From Chitinophagales bacterium (GTDB taxonomy: Bacteria > Bacteroidota > Bacteroidia > Chitinophagales > Chitinophagaceae), in the NCBI GenBank assembly GCA_026936105.1, contig JAIXKI010000020.1, positions 17,823 to 81,822 on the forward strand: DNA of 64,000 nt, in the 5' to 3' direction. A program made the position numbers and the translations under genes. The notes beneath the pieces were generated by a model. It was not told the DNA's origin and ran no database searches. It saw nothing but the letters and a program-made list of their open reading frames with translations. Shown in pieces: positions 1 to 8,578 of this stretch. The first letter of the stretch is position 1. The number at the start of each line of letters is the position of its first letter.

Positions 1-1044
1 GATCAGCAACGCATCCCCATAGCTGAAAAAGCGATATTTATCCTTGATAGCTTTTTTGTATGCTTCCATGGCCAGTTCATAACCGGCAAAGGCGCAGGTC
101 ATGATCAGCAGGCTTGTTTTGGGCAAATGAAAATTGGTGACCAGCGCATCGGCAATATTGAAATCATAAGGCGGATGAATGAAAATATTGGTCCATCCTT
201 CTGAAGGTTTTAAAAGTTTTTCTGCCGTAAAAGATGATTCCATTGCTCTCATGGTAGTGGTGCCAATAGAACAGATCCTGTGCCCGTATTCCTTGGCACG
301 GTTTACTGTTTTGCAGGCAACTTCATCAATGTGGTAATATTCTGCATCCATTTTGTGCTTGCTGAGGTCTTCCACTTCTATCGGCCGGAAAGTGCCGAGG
401 CCTGTATGTAACGTGACTTCAGCAAAACGGATACCTTTTATCTCAAGCCGCTTGATCAGTTCTTTACTGAAGTGCAATCCGGCAGTAGGAGCAGCCACGG
501 CTCCTTCATATTTTGCATAGACAGTTTGAAAACGCTCTTTGTCCTCTTCATCCGGTTTGCGCTTGATGTAGCGGGGCAATGGAGTTTCGCCCAGTTTTTC
601 CAGCATAGCACGGAAGTCTTCTTCAGTTCCTTCCCAAAGAAAACGGATAGTGCGTCCGCGGCTTGTTGTGTTGTCTATCACTTCTGCCACGAGTTCTTCG
701 GCATCGCCAAAATATAATTTGTTGCCCACACGGATCTTGCGGGCTGGGTCCACGATCACATCCCAAAGCCTGTTAGGTTTATTGAGTTCCCTGAGCAGGA
801 ATACTTCGATCTTGGCGCCGGTTTTTTCCTTGCGTCCGTACATGCGGGCGGAAAAGACTTTGGTGTTGTTGACCACAAACACATCCTTGTCATCGAAATA
901 ATCAATGATATCCCGGAAATGCTTGTTTTCCATCTGGCCGGTGTGGCGGTGTACCACCATCATGCGTGCATCTTCACGTCTTTTTGTAGGGTATTGTGCG
1001 ATCAGGTTGAGCGGAAGGTCGAATCGGAACTGTGAAAGCTTCAT
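1..1044 (-). CDS. queA: S-adenosylmethionine:tRNA ribosyltransferase-isomerase QueA (3' end cut by window edge)
   Basis: Reading the minus strand from the ATG at 1044 gives 348 uninterrupted codons running off the left edge, starting [19 protein letters not shown]. QueA transfers and isomerises the ribosyl part of SAM onto 7-aminomethyl-7-deazaguanine at tRNA position 34, making epoxyqueuosine in the queuosine pathway. Family landmarks are visible: [12 protein letters not shown] near residue 60, the APTAGLHFS block past the middle, [10 protein letters not shown] after it, and a late [14 protein letters not shown] block. The family is about 350 residues long, so only a few C-terminal residues are missing. 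No other queuosine gene is in the window. Identification is firm; the exact end is not seen. Confidence 0.95.
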   Translation of the reverse strand, partial: MKLSQFRFDLPLNLIAQYPTKRREDARMMVVHRHTGQMENKHFRDIIDYFDDKDVFVVNNTKVFSARMYGRKEKTGAKIEVFLLRELNKPNRLWDVIVDPARKIRVGNKLYFGDAEELVAEVIDNTTSRGRTIRFLWEGTEEDFRAMLEKLGETPLPRYIKRKPDEEDKERFQTVYAKYEGAVAAPTAGLHFSKELIKRLEIKGIRFAEVTLHTGLGTFRPIEVEDLSKHKMDAEYYHIDEVACKTVNRAKEYGHRICSIGTTTMRAMESSFTAEKLLKPSEGWTNIFIHPPYDFNIADALVTNFHLPKTSLLIMTCAFAGYELAMEAYKKAIKDKYRFFSYGDALLI

Positions 1045-1175
1045 GAGTGTATTGTTTTATCTCATGACTGTGCCGGGTGGGTTCAACTGAAGATTTTCTG
1101 CCAAATCTCCGGCCTTACGGCGCCGGACTGGTCATGGTTTACATTCTTATAAAAGCCGGATGCTTTTAAAGTCGG

Positions 1176-1183
1176 CAAAGGTA
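1176..1183 (-). promoter_or_regulatory. Bacteroidota -7 promoter element for queA
   Basis: The minus strand reads TACCTTTG here, matching the Bacteroidota -7 consensus TAnnTTTG. It lies about 130 bases upstream of the queA start. I see no good TTTG -33 partner at the usual spacing, so this is a motif call only. The rest of 1045-1276 shows nothing beyond this and the terminator at 1236-1259. Confidence 0.45.
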
Positions 1184-1235
1184 TAACATTCAAAATGAAT
1201 TCTGGTTTAATTTTTTTCATTTTTCGGGCACTTCT

Positions 1236-1259
1236 TTAAAAGAGATAAACAATATCTCT
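1236..1259 (-). terminator. Rho-independent terminator downstream of the ABC ATPase gene
   Basis: A 7-bp perfect inverted repeat (AGAGATA / TATCTCT, 5-base loop) at 1241-1259 is followed on the minus strand by TTTTAAAG. It sits just after the stop of the ABC ATPase gene and would end the amn-ABC transcript. The stem is short and A/T-rich, so efficiency is uncertain. Confidence 0.5.
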
Positions 1260-1276
1260 CAGTCCCGGCCGCAAAG

Positions 1277-2989
1277 TCATGCAACAATGCCTCTCGGTAT
1301 GGAAGCTATGAGTCTTTTGGTGTAGTCAGAAACAGGATCGGTGTAAACTTTATCTGCCGGCCCTGTCTCTTCGATCTTTCCTTTGTTCATCACCATGATC
1401 CGGTCGCTGATATAGTGCACTACAGACAGATCATGCGATATGAAGATGATGGTGAAGCCGTATTCTTTTTTCAGATCGTTCAGCAAATTCAGCACCTGTG
1501 CCTGCACACTTACATCCAGCGCTGATACGGATTCATCGCACACCAGGAATGAAGGCGACAGCGCCAGCGCCCGGGCAATAACGATCCGTTGCCTTTGCCC
1601 TCCTGAAAATTCATGAGGATATCTTGAAAAATGTTCTGCTTTCAATCCCACTTTCTCCAGCAGTTCCACCACTTTTTCTTTTCTTGCTTTTTGCCCCGAA
1701 ACGATGCCATGTACTTTCAGGGGTTCGGTGATGGAAGAGCCTATCGTCAGCCTGGGGTTCAGTGAGGAATAGGGATCCTGAAAAACGATCTGGATATTTT
1801 TACGAAGTGAAATCAGATCTTCTTTTTTCTGAAGGGTGAGATCAATATGGTCATAAAAGATCTTTCCTGAAGTAGGCTCTATCAGACGAAGTAATGTCCT
1901 TCCTAAGGTGGTTTTGCCGCAACCGCTTTCGCCTACAAGCCCTAAAGTTTCTCCCCGGAAAACTTCGAAACTCACATCATCAACTGCCCGGTTGTAACTG
2001 AGAGGCTTACCAAAAAAATTCTTTTTGGAAGGGAACCAGACTGAAAGATTTTCTGCACGAAGCAGGACAGAATTTTCACTATGAATATTTTGTTCCTTGT
2101 TTATGACTGCTGTTTTTGAAATATGGACACGGGCACTGTCATCCGTATTCAAAAAATCACTGACCACCGGCAGCCTTTCTGTTTTTTTGTGATTGGCAGG
2201 CCTGCATGCCATCAAAGCTTTGGTATAAGGATGTTTTGCATGCAGGAACAAATCCCTGACCGGCCCTTGCTCCACGATTCCCCCGTGATACATCACCATG
2301 GCTCTGCCGGCAATTTCACCAACCAGCCCCAGGTCGTGGGTGATGAAAATGACTCCCATATCGGATTGCTGTTGCAATTCTTTGATCAGTTCCAGAATGG
2401 CTTTCTGTACGGTCACGTCCAGTGCGGTAGTGGGTTCATCACAGATAAGCAGAGAAGGCTCGCAGCTCATTGCCATTGCTATCATCACTCTTTGCTTTTG
2501 CCCTCCGCTGATCTGATGCGGATAGCGGTTGAAAATATTGGCCGGCTCGGGCAATTTCACTTTTTGAAACCAGCTGATCGTTTTCTCTTTTGCCTGTTCA
2601 AAAGAAATTTTCTGATGCCTCTGTATGGCTTCGGCTACCTGCATTCCGCAGGTCAGGACCGGATTCAGAGAGGTCATCGGTTCCTGGAAGATCATGGCAA
2701 TTTTATTTCCTCTTAATTCCTGGAGGAAAGAAGCATCTTTTTGCAGAAGATCCTCCTGAGTGTTTTCATTTTCCGAAAACAGGATTTGCCCGGAACTGAA
2801 CCGTGCAGAATGGGGTAGCAGTTGCAAAATGGAAAGAGAGGTGACCGACTTTCCTGATCCAGATTCACCCACCAGCGCAACGATTTCACCCCGGTGTACA
2901 TCGAAAGAAATATTTTTTAATGCGGGAATCTTACCGTTCTCCGATACGAATTCAACAGAAAGATCCTTTATTGAAAGAAGAGGTGACAT
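1277..2989 (-). CDS. Peptide/nickel-type ABC transporter, fused double ATP-binding protein
   Basis: The 570-residue protein has two complete ATP-binding domains of the DppD/DppF (OppD/OppF) type in one chain, like YejF or GsiA. Domain 1: Walker A GESGSGKS at 41-48, signature ISGGQKQR, Walker [13 protein letters not shown] and an FITHD switch histidine. Domain 2 starts near residue 310 with [28 protein letters not shown] and FISHD. It should energise import of oligopeptides or a similar solute at the inner membrane. No permease or binding-protein gene adjoins it, so partners must lie elsewhere. The start codon shares one base with the stop of the upstream amn gene (TGATG), pointing to translational coupling. 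Substrate unknown. Confidence 0.93.
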   Translation of the reverse strand: MSPLLSIKDLSVEFVSENGKIPALKNISFDVHRGEIVALVGESGSGKSVTSLSILQLLPHSARFSSGQILFSENENTQEDLLQKDASFLQELRGNKIAMIFQEPMTSLNPVLTCGMQVAEAIQRHQKISFEQAKEKTISWFQKVKLPEPANIFNRYPHQISGGQKQRVMIAMAMSCEPSLLICDEPTTALDVTVQKAILELIKELQQQSDMGVIFITHDLGLVGEIAGRAMVMYHGGIVEQGPVRDLFLHAKHPYTKALMACRPANHKKTERLPVVSDFLNTDDSARVHISKTAVINKEQNIHSENSVLLRAENLSVWFPSKKNFFGKPLSYNRAVDDVSFEVFRGETLGLVGESGCGKTTLGRTLLRLIEPTSGKIFYDHIDLTLQKKEDLISLRKNIQIVFQDPYSSLNPRLTIGSSITEPLKVHGIVSGQKARKEKVVELLEKVGLKAEHFSRYPHEFSGGQRQRIVIARALALSPSFLVCDESVSALDVSVQAQVLNLLNDLKKEYGFTIIFISHDLSVVHYISDRIMVMNKGKIEETGPADKVYTDPVSDYTKRLIASIPRGIVA

Positions 2990-3759
2990 CAGAATTTCAG
3001 GTGCCTTACCGTAAGCCCGTTGTTGATAAGTTGTTTTAAAGAATCAATTCCGATTTTCAGATGGCGTTCCACATATTGCGCCGTAACTTTTTTATCGCTG
3101 GCAGCGGTCTTTACACCTTCGGGTATCATGGGCTGATCGCTTACCAGCAGCAGCGCCCCGGTCGGGATCTTATTGAAGAAACCCACAGAAAAGATCGTTG
3201 CTGATTCCATGTCAATGGCATAAGCCCTGATCTTGCGCAAGTAGGCTTTGAACTGCTCATCATGTTCCCAAACTCTGCGGTTGGTGGTGTAAACGGTACC
3301 CGTCCAGTAGTTGACTTTGTAATCACGTATAGTGGTGGAAACGGCTTTTTGAAGTGCGAATGCCGGTAATGCAGGCACTTCAGCAGGAAAGTAGTCATTG
3401 GAAGTACCTTCCCCTTTTATCGCTGCAATCGGAAGAATGAGATCGCCGATCTTGTTTCTTTTTTTCAGTCCTCCGCATTTACCCAGAAACAAAACAGCTT
3501 TTGGATTTATTGCTGTAAGAAGATCCATGATCGTCGCTGCCGAAGGGCTTCCCATACCGAAGTTGATAATGGTGATATTGCCTGCAGTGGCACATTCCAT
3601 AGGATGATCTTTGCCATATACTTTTACTTTGTTCCAACGGGCAAACATTCGTACATAATTGTTGAAGTTGGTCAGTAAAATATATTTTCCGAATTGATTC
3701 AGCCCTTTGCCGGTATAACGGGGCAGCCAGTCTTTGACGATCTCTTCTTTTGTTTTCAT
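2989..3759 (-). CDS. amn: AMP nucleosidase, short Bacteroidota form
   Basis: The 256-residue protein belongs to the nucleoside phosphorylase type I fold and resembles the short AMP nucleosidases of Bacteroidota, which lack the extra N-terminal domain of the E. coli enzyme. Predicted reaction: AMP + water to adenine + ribose 5-phosphate, in cytosolic purine salvage. Visible family features are [19 protein letters not shown] around 60-80, the GKCGGLK block near 95 and [14 protein letters not shown] (the ribose-binding Met-Glu region) near 185. It is the first gene of a two-gene unit whose stop overlaps the start of the ABC ATPase by one base. Another NP-I specificity cannot be excluded from sequence alone. 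Confidence 0.85.
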   Translation of the reverse strand: MKTKEEIVKDWLPRYTGKGLNQFGKYILLTNFNNYVRMFARWNKVKVYGKDHPMECATAGNITIINFGMGSPSAATIMDLLTAINPKAVLFLGKCGGLKKRNKIGDLILPIAAIKGEGTSNDYFPAEVPALPAFALQKAVSTTIRDYKVNYWTGTVYTTNRRVWEHDEQFKAYLRKIRAYAIDMESATIFSVGFFNKIPTGALLLVSDQPMIPEGVKTAASDKKVTAQYVERHLKIGIDSLKQLINNGLTVRHLKF

Positions 3760-3841
3760 AAATGCGAATTTAATTAATTACCGTAACCTTTCTGAAAAGA
3801 GAAATTATATCATGCAGAAACGGATAAATAAAACTGAATTG

Positions 3842-3849
3842 TACTTTTG
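3842..3849 (+). promoter_or_regulatory. -7 promoter element directly before the HSDR_N_2 gene
   Basis: TACTTTTG matches TAnnTTTG exactly. Its last base is only four bases before the ATG at 3854, so transcription would begin at about the A of the start codon. A convincing -33 TTTG is not visible at the usual spacing. Confidence 0.5.
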
Positions 3850-3853
3850 AAAC

Positions 3854-4294
3854 ATGATCGGGATTCGATATCCGGAACCGGAGTTTAAAATCAGGCGGGA
3901 GGCAGAAAAAGAATTCATCTTTGATCCTTTGCGAAAGAAATGGGTGGCTTTGACACCCGAAGAATGGGTGCGTCAGAATTTTATTCAATACCTTCTGAAA
4001 GTAAAACAGTATCCCCGGGAGATGATCGCCATTGAAAAAGAGATCCGGCTGGGAGAAATGAAAAAGAGATTTGACTTGCTGGTGTACAGTTCCGGCATGA
4101 AACCGTGGATGCTGATTGAATGTAAATCGGGTGACGTGAAACTGGATGATAAGGTATTGGGCCAGATCATCCGTTACCATGCGGCGGTACCGGTTTCCTT
4201 CCTTATTATCACTAACGGAAATTTTTGTTTCGGGTTTTCTAAAATGAATAATACGTTGATTCCGCTTGTAGAGATACCCGAATATGGCAGTTGA
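3854..4294 (+). CDS. HSDR_N_2 (type I restriction R-subunit N-terminal-like) domain protein
   Basis: The 146-residue protein matches the stand-alone HSDR_N_2 family common in Bacteroidota. It carries a PD-(D/E)xK-like core: Asp74 in RFDLLVY, then Glu89 and Lys91 in LIECKS, the usual acid-x-Lys arrangement of restriction-type nucleases. LTPEEWVRQNF near 33-43 is typical of the family. There is no helicase region and no HsdM or HsdS gene nearby, so it is not a working type I restriction subunit; its cellular role is unknown. It is transcribed alone, divergently from amn. The start fits the family's usual N-terminus, yet a -7 promoter element ends four bases upstream, suggesting a leaderless message. 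Confidence 0.85.
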   Translation: MIGIRYPEPEFKIRREAEKEFIFDPLRKKWVALTPEEWVRQNFIQYLLKVKQYPREMIAIEKEIRLGEMKKRFDLLVYSSGMKPWMLIECKSGDVKLDDKVLGQIIRYHAAVPVSFLIITNGNFCFGFSKMNNTLIPLVEIPEYGS

Positions 4295-4343
4295 TAAACT
4301 TTGTAGATAAGAGTAAGTATTCTATAAGAAGTAACAGGAAGAT

Positions 4344-4374
4344 ATAAAAGAAGGGCGACTGTTTTGCCACCCTT
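4344..4374 (-). terminator. Terminator after the LolA-like gene
   Basis: On the minus strand a 9-bp stem (AAGGGTGGC / GTCGCCCTT, two G-U pairs, 6-base loop, 4351-4374) is followed by CTTTTAT. It lies about 10 bases after the stop codon at 4385. Confidence 0.6.
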
Positions 4375-4384
4375 ATACTGAAGT

Positions 4385-5092
4385 TTAGATATCAAATACT
4401 TTTTCATCAATGGGAACATTGAGTTGAATATCCGTGATTTTGACTTCCTGAAATACCTGGCCTTCGATCTTTTGTGTCTGGGTCATGCTGAATTTAATAC
4501 CGTTGAAATCTTTATAATCACTGTAGTAACTGTCAATATTAGTACTTTGCCCCATAATTTCTTTTGTACTTGAATATTTCAGAAGCAGGTAATCTTTTGA
4601 GCTGATATAATAAAAAGATTCTTTTCCGGTGTCATTCCTGGTTAGTTTGATTTTAAAGCAATTCACCCCATCCACATCTTCCTGTCCGAGAAGTTCGGCC
4701 TTAAGGTCACGCTCTTTATAATTCATTAAGGGAGTGACAAGGATCGCTTCATCTTTCAGGTCTGTCAGATCATCACCGGTGACTTCAACAGGCGTGGTTG
4801 CTCCTGCAAGGGGATTGATGGCCCATCCCTTTCCGTCTTTATAAATATTGGTGATGGTTTGTCCCATTACTTCTACATCGGTACGGACCGCTTTGCCATT
4901 GATGATCTGAATGGTCAACGGAAGGTCCATGCCCTGAGTCGAGGCATTCCCCGTCATTTTAACCGTTTTTACTGCACTGCGAATTTGCACACCTCCCACC
5001 GCATCGGAATATTTTTGAATGATCTCTTCCAAAGATTGTGATTGAGCTTTAATGAATGTAAAGCTTAACAAGAGTAAAAGTATCTTTTTCAT
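4385..5092 (-). CDS. Secreted LolA-like (outer-membrane lipoprotein-sorting-like) protein
   Basis: The 235-residue product begins with a signal peptide (MKKILLLLLSFTFIKAQSQS, probable cleavage after the Ala/Gln region near 16-18) and then reads as an alternating beta-strand protein resembling the LolA/LolB-like lipoprotein-sorting fold widespread in Bacteroidota. Features include YSDAVGG near 29, repeated strands ending in hydroxyl residues, and KIKLTRNDTGKESFYYIS. Such proteins are periplasmic and often described as lipoprotein carriers, but this copy has no Lol partner nearby and may do something else. It is a single-gene unit with a -7 element just upstream and a terminator just downstream. 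Confidence 0.65.
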   Translation of the reverse strand: MKKILLLLLSFTFIKAQSQSLEEIIQKYSDAVGGVQIRSAVKTVKMTGNASTQGMDLPLTIQIINGKAVRTDVEVMGQTITNIYKDGKGWAINPLAGATTPVEVTGDDLTDLKDEAILVTPLMNYKERDLKAELLGQEDVDGVNCFKIKLTRNDTGKESFYYISSKDYLLLKYSSTKEIMGQSTNIDSYYSDYKDFNGIKFSMTQTQKIEGQVFQEVKITDIQLNVPIDEKVFDI

Positions 5093-5112
5093 TTTTTCAT
5101 TTTTAAACTTTG

Positions 5113-5120
5113 CAAAGATA
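5113..5120 (-). promoter_or_regulatory. -7 promoter element for the LolA-like gene
   Basis: The minus strand reads TATCTTTG, an exact TAnnTTTG match, 20 bases before the start codon, giving a leader of roughly 15 bases. No clear -33 element is seen. Confidence 0.55.
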
Positions 5121-5162
5121 AAGGTCTTTGCGGGCAGTGAAGAAATAAAAAAGGAGTTGTAT

Positions 5163-5330
5163 CAGAAGTAAGAAAATCACTTCTGCGATCGCATAAGTGA
5201 TGACCCGGGTTGCAAAAAAGTGCGTGGGTCTTTGCGAGGCAATAAAAGAAAGATGCATTGTGTGAAGTCAGGCGTATTGCCGAAGCAAACTGCACTCAGG
5301 GCAGATCGTTTCGTTCCTCGCGATGGCCCT
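5163..5330. repeat. Degenerate extragenic palindrome cluster
   Basis: This intergenic stretch holds nested inverted repeats: CAGAAGT / ACTTCTG (5163-5185), TCACTT / AAGTGA around GCGATCGC, and a longer imperfect palindrome in which CGAAGCAAACTGC faces GCAGATCGTTTCG across ACTCAGG. The right part (TTCGTTCCTCGCGATGG) resembles the dispersed 'TTGCGAGGAACGAAGCAATCTGC' type of extragenic repeat found in many bacteria. No second good copy is in the window, so the family assignment is from memory of such repeats. Confidence 0.4.
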
Positions 5331-5371
5331 ACAAATAAAAAAGAGGCTATCTTAACTTTTGAGATAGCCTC
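5331..5371 (-). terminator. Strong terminator after glutamate dehydrogenase
   Basis: A perfect 10-bp stem (GAGGCTATCT / AGATAGCCTC, 5343-5371, 9-base loop) is followed on the minus strand by TTTTTTATTT. It lies 28 bases past the gdhA stop. Confidence 0.85.
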
Positions 5372-5398
5372 ATTCTTGTACTAAGCAATTTGTTTTGT

Positions 5399-6817
5399 TT
5401 ATGGAAAAATTCCCAACTCGGCATAGCTGGTGCCCACTTTGTTGATGGCAACCACATAAGCTGCCGTACGCATATCCGGGATTTTCGGATTGCTTTTCCA
5501 CATATTCATGATCTCATGGGTAGCAGAACTCATGGTTTCTTCAAGGCCGCTATACACCAGGTCCACTTCATCGGGGCCATGCAAAATAAAATTTCGTTCT
5601 CCTTCTTTAACTTTTTTACCACTCAGTTCTTCCATCTGACTGAGAATATGTGTGTTGAGGTTTTCAGTGAATCGTTTTTCAAGACGGCCGTAACGAACGT
5701 GGCTCAGATTTTTCAGCCATTCAAAGTATGAAACGGTCACACCGCCTGCATTCAGGTACATATCCGGAACTACCAGGATTCCTTTTTTAATGAACACTTC
5801 ATCTGCTTCAGGTGTCAAAGGACCGTTGGCTGCTTCGCCAATGATCTTAGCTTTTACTCTCGGAGCGTTCTCTCCGTTGATCACGTTTTCTAAAGCTGCA
5901 GGAATCAGAATATCACATTCCATTTCCAGCATATCGCTTGACTTTTCAAAATTCTTAGCTCCCGGGAAGTTCAGTATTGATCCCGTTGTCTTACGATGCT
6001 GCACCACAGCTTCCACATCCAGGCCATTCTCACTCCAGATGGCTCCTTCATATTCGGCAAGGCCGATGATCTTTGCTCCGCCGTTCTGGAAAAATTTTGC
6101 GGTATTGTATCCTACATTTCCTAATCCCTGTACAGCCACACGCTTACCTTCCACTCCTGTTGACAATCCGTATTTATCCATAATGTCTTTCATGTGGCAT
6201 ACTTCACGTAAGCCAAAGAATACGCCAAGACCTGTTGCTTCACGCCTTCCGCGAACGCCACCTTGTGTTACCGGTTTGCCGGTAACGCATCCGGCTGCAT
6301 CTATCTCGCCGGGATGCATAGCGCTGTAGGTATCGAGTATCCATGACATTTCTCTTTCACCGGTTCCGTAATCGGGGGCAGGAACATCGGTGCCAGGCCC
6401 GATAAAATTTTTCTTAATCAGTTCTGCCGTATAGCGGCGGGTGATCTTTTCCAGCTCGTATGCTGAATATTTTTTTGGATTGATCTTGATGCCGCCTTTT
6501 CCGCCACCGAAAGGAACATTCACAATGGCGCATTTGTAAGTCATCAATGCGGCTAAGGCCATCACTTCATCCTGATTTACTTCCGCAGCAAAACGGATTC
6601 CTCCTTTACAGGGAGTTTTATGATGCGAGTGCTGCACCCTGTATGCTTCGATCACTTCAATGCTTCCGTCATCCCTTTTGATGGGGAATCTCATTTGATA
6701 AACTGCATTGCAAATTTTTATTTGTTCCAGAATGCCGGATTCCCATTTGGTGAATTCAGCTGCTTTGTTAAAGCTTTTTTCAACGGCGCCAAAGAAGCTG
6801 TAATGTTTATCTGCCAT
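5399..6817 (-). CDS. gdhA: Glu/Leu/Phe/Val-type (glutamate) dehydrogenase
   Basis: The 472-residue protein is a glutamate dehydrogenase of the Glu/Leu/Phe/Val family, linking 2-oxoglutarate plus ammonia to glutamate. Substrate-domain motifs are intact: PCKGGIRF with Lys71, and VPFGGGKGGI with Lys107, followed by GPGTDVPAPDYGT. The C-terminal Rossmann domain has the GLGNVG nucleotide loop near residue 220 and a late AANGPLTPEAD block. At 472 residues it is longer than the roughly 420-450-residue enzymes, with a C-terminal extension (YVVAINKVGTSYAELGIF). Cofactor preference is not decided here. It stands alone with a strong terminator; no -7 element was recognised in its short upstream gap. Confidence 0.93.
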   Translation of the reverse strand: MADKHYSFFGAVEKSFNKAAEFTKWESGILEQIKICNAVYQMRFPIKRDDGSIEVIEAYRVQHSHHKTPCKGGIRFAAEVNQDEVMALAALMTYKCAIVNVPFGGGKGGIKINPKKYSAYELEKITRRYTAELIKKNFIGPGTDVPAPDYGTGEREMSWILDTYSAMHPGEIDAAGCVTGKPVTQGGVRGRREATGLGVFFGLREVCHMKDIMDKYGLSTGVEGKRVAVQGLGNVGYNTAKFFQNGGAKIIGLAEYEGAIWSENGLDVEAVVQHRKTTGSILNFPGAKNFEKSSDMLEMECDILIPAALENVINGENAPRVKAKIIGEAANGPLTPEADEVFIKKGILVVPDMYLNAGGVTVSYFEWLKNLSHVRYGRLEKRFTENLNTHILSQMEELSGKKVKEGERNFILHGPDEVDLVYSGLEETMSSATHEIMNMWKSNPKIPDMRTAAYVVAINKVGTSYAELGIFP

Positions 6818-6892
6818 GATTTAAAATTTTATTTAAGCAATCGTTTTTATGATGAGCAAAGCAGCCTTCTTAGAGTAAGCTGCTTCGTTCTT

Positions 6893-7120
6893 TTACTGTT
6901 TTGTCTCTTTTTCCAGTTTACTGATCTTCCGGTCCACACGCATCATATACAGCAACAGGCCAATGAGGATGGTCAGCATCACCGCTACTACGACATAAAT
7001 ACGGCCGTTGCTGCGCATGGTATCTTCCATATTCACCGTCTTGTTCCCGTCTTGTCCTAAAACAGCAATACTGACAGAGAAGAAAAATAAAAAGGAAAAT
7101 ATCTTTTTGTAAAGTTTCAT
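6893..7120 (-). CDS. ccmD: CcmD-like small membrane protein of cytochrome c maturation
   Basis: About 75 residues from the ATG at 7120: an N-terminal signal or anchor helix (MKLYKKIFSFLFFFSVSIAV), a short outside segment, a second hydrophobic helix (YVVVAVMLTILIGLLLYMM) and a charged tail ending KLEKETKQ. This layout and its place right after ccmC fit the CcmD-like proteins of Bacteroidota, thought to help heme-export complex assembly. A longer frame opens upstream at 7177, but the ATG at 7120 overlaps the ccmC stop by four bases (ATGA) and gives a proper signal sequence, so I chose it. Sequence conservation in CcmD is low; the call rests mostly on layout and context. Confidence 0.7.
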   Translation of the reverse strand: MKLYKKIFSFLFFFSVSIAVLGQDGNKTVNMEDTMRSNGRIYVVVAVMLTILIGLLLYMMRVDRKISKLEKETKQ

Positions 7121-7836
7121 TGCATCATCTTTTTTTCTTTCAAAATGTTTATCCTGATCTTCAGTGTTGTGATCCATACTCCCAACAAAGTCCAGCCAAC
7201 TACCGCAGGATAAAAGACCATCAGCATCCTCGGATCAATATCTCTGGTGTCGAGGGCAGGATTTCCGGATTGTCCTCCAGGATGGAGGCTGGGCAATAGC
7301 CTGGGCACGATCCATATCGTCGGGAACAGCATGGCAAATGCAAAAATATTATACACCGCACTGATCCTTGCTCTTTTGTCTATGTCAGTAATGGAATCTC
7401 TGAGTATCAGGTAAGCAAAGTAAATGAGAAGTGCTATGGCAGTACCGATAAGCTTTGGCTCTCTGGCTACGGCGCTGAATGACTGGAAAGAAGGGTTGTT
7501 GGGATCAGCCCAGGTATAGCTCATCCAGATGGCGCCGGTAAAATATCCTAACAGCCCGAATATGATTCCGACCGTAGCATATTGTCGGGCATATATATCA
7601 TATTTAAGATTGAAATTCCTCAGGTAGCGGATGGAGTTTACCAGAGAGATGATGAAAAGAGTCATCATGCAAAACCACATACCTACATGAAAGTATAGAT
7701 TTCTTATGGTCTCCTCTAATGCCGGAAGATGAGGAACATCCAGTAAGAGGCCGCAAACAAAGGTGTAGATCAGTAACAAAGCGCTTGCGATCTTCCACCA
7801 GGACCTTCGCATATAATTTTTTTCGCCGGTTATCAT
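7117..7836 (-). CDS. ccmC: Heme exporter/cytochrome c biogenesis protein CcmC (CcsA family)
   Basis: A 239-residue polytopic inner-membrane protein with about six helices, of the CcmC/CcsA heme-handling family that moves heme for cytochrome c maturation. The two conserved histidines are recognisable: His50 in RNLYFHVGMWF and the histidine of PSLHPGG between later helices. The tryptophan-rich segment between them is unusual: YTWADPNNPSF followed by about ten extra residues and AREPKLIGTAIA, where homologues I remember have a shorter W..W..DP motif. A second ATG at 7812 would give MRRSWWKIASALLL and may be the true start. It overlaps ccmD by four bases and has its own -7 element upstream. Confidence 0.85.
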   Translation of the reverse strand: MITGEKNYMRRSWWKIASALLLIYTFVCGLLLDVPHLPALEETIRNLYFHVGMWFCMMTLFIISLVNSIRYLRNFNLKYDIYARQYATVGIIFGLLGYFTGAIWMSYTWADPNNPSFQSFSAVAREPKLIGTAIALLIYFAYLILRDSITDIDKRARISAVYNIFAFAMLFPTIWIVPRLLPSLHPGGQSGNPALDTRDIDPRMLMVFYPAVVGWTLLGVWITTLKIRINILKEKKMMQ

Positions 7837-7874
7837 ATCCTAAAACGAAACATCTGCACTCAACAAAAGTGGTG

Positions 7875-7882
7875 CAAAGTTA
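7875..7882 (-). promoter_or_regulatory. -7 promoter element for ccmC-ccmD
   Basis: The minus strand reads TAACTTTG, a TAnnTTTG match, about 38 bases before the ccmC start. It implies ccmCD can be transcribed separately from tdk-ccmB upstream. No clear -33 partner. Confidence 0.45.
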
Positions 7883-7921
7883 GGGGAGGTGCGGATAGTA
7901 AAAAAATTAAGCAATGAACGG

Positions 7922-8578
7922 CTAATCTTTCCACAGGAACGGAAACAATATTACCGCAAGCAGAATTACCATCAGATCCAGTGCAATTAACAACAGTATT
8001 GTATCTGCGGGAATTGCAAGCGATGGGTCAAAAGCAGCATTGGACAAGCGCATCAATAACAGCAGTTGTGGTATTATAAGCGGAAAACCTAATATCGCCA
8101 TTATCGCTGCGTTTTGCTGAGCTTTGGCTGCAATGGCTGCCAGGAATGTGAACACCAGGCTCAGGCTCCAGCCCCCCAGCAACACCAGGCCTATGAAAGC
8201 TCCAGTCTTTTGAATCGGGTTCCTTAAAAATAAAATAAATAACACAAGGCTCAGAAGGCTCATGATCAGCATCAATAATGAATTGAATAAGAGTTTTGAC
8301 AAAACAAAATCCCTCGGTCCTGCTATGGAATAAAAATAGAGCATCCGGTGCCGGCTCTCCTGTAAAAAACTTTTTGCCACTGCATTGATGCAAATGAATA
8401 ATTGAATGATCCAGAACAAACCATTCCACACCTTAGGCTCCGGTTCTTCAATGGCCAGGTATAATACAAAGGTGGTTGCTACAATATATAAGAGTACCCC
8501 GTAAAAGTTGTACTGCTGCCGTAACTCCAGCAGGAGATCCTTTTTCAGTAACGTATAAATATGATTGAGCGATCTCAC
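7922..8578 (-). CDS. ccmB: Heme exporter membrane subunit CcmB
   Basis: The 218-residue protein has the CcmB pattern: a cytoplasmic N-terminus with [18 protein letters not shown], then six hydrophobic helices, with the loop [27 protein letters not shown] after helix 2. CcmB is the permease part of the CcmAB transporter that works with CcmC to release heme-loaded CcmE in system I cytochrome c maturation. The ATPase CcmA is not in this window. Its start overlaps the tdk stop by four bases (ATGA), so it is coupled to thymidine kinase, an unrelated function. Confidence 0.88.
   Translation of the reverse strand: MRSLNHIYTLLKKDLLLELRQQYNFYGVLLYIVATTFVLYLAIEEPEPKVWNGLFWIIQLFICINAVAKSFLQESRHRMLYFYSIAGPRDFVLSKLLFNSLLMLIMSLLSLVLFILFLRNPIQKTGAFIGLVLLGGWSLSLVFTFLAAIAAKAQQNAAIMAILGFPLIIPQLLLLMRLSNAAFDPSLAIPADTILLLIALDLMVILLAVILFPFLWKD

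Noticed and set aside
2123..2716. Long open frame on the plus strand inside the ABC ATPase gene
   Set aside because: It is the antisense of a well-conserved two-domain ATPase and resembles no protein family.
3854..4294. Part of a type I restriction-modification system
   Set aside because: Only the N-terminal HsdR-like domain is present, with no helicase part and no hsdM or hsdS gene nearby.
5790..6329. Plus-strand open frame within glutamate dehydrogenase
   Set aside because: Antisense shadow of conserved GDH sequence; no start signal or family resemblance.
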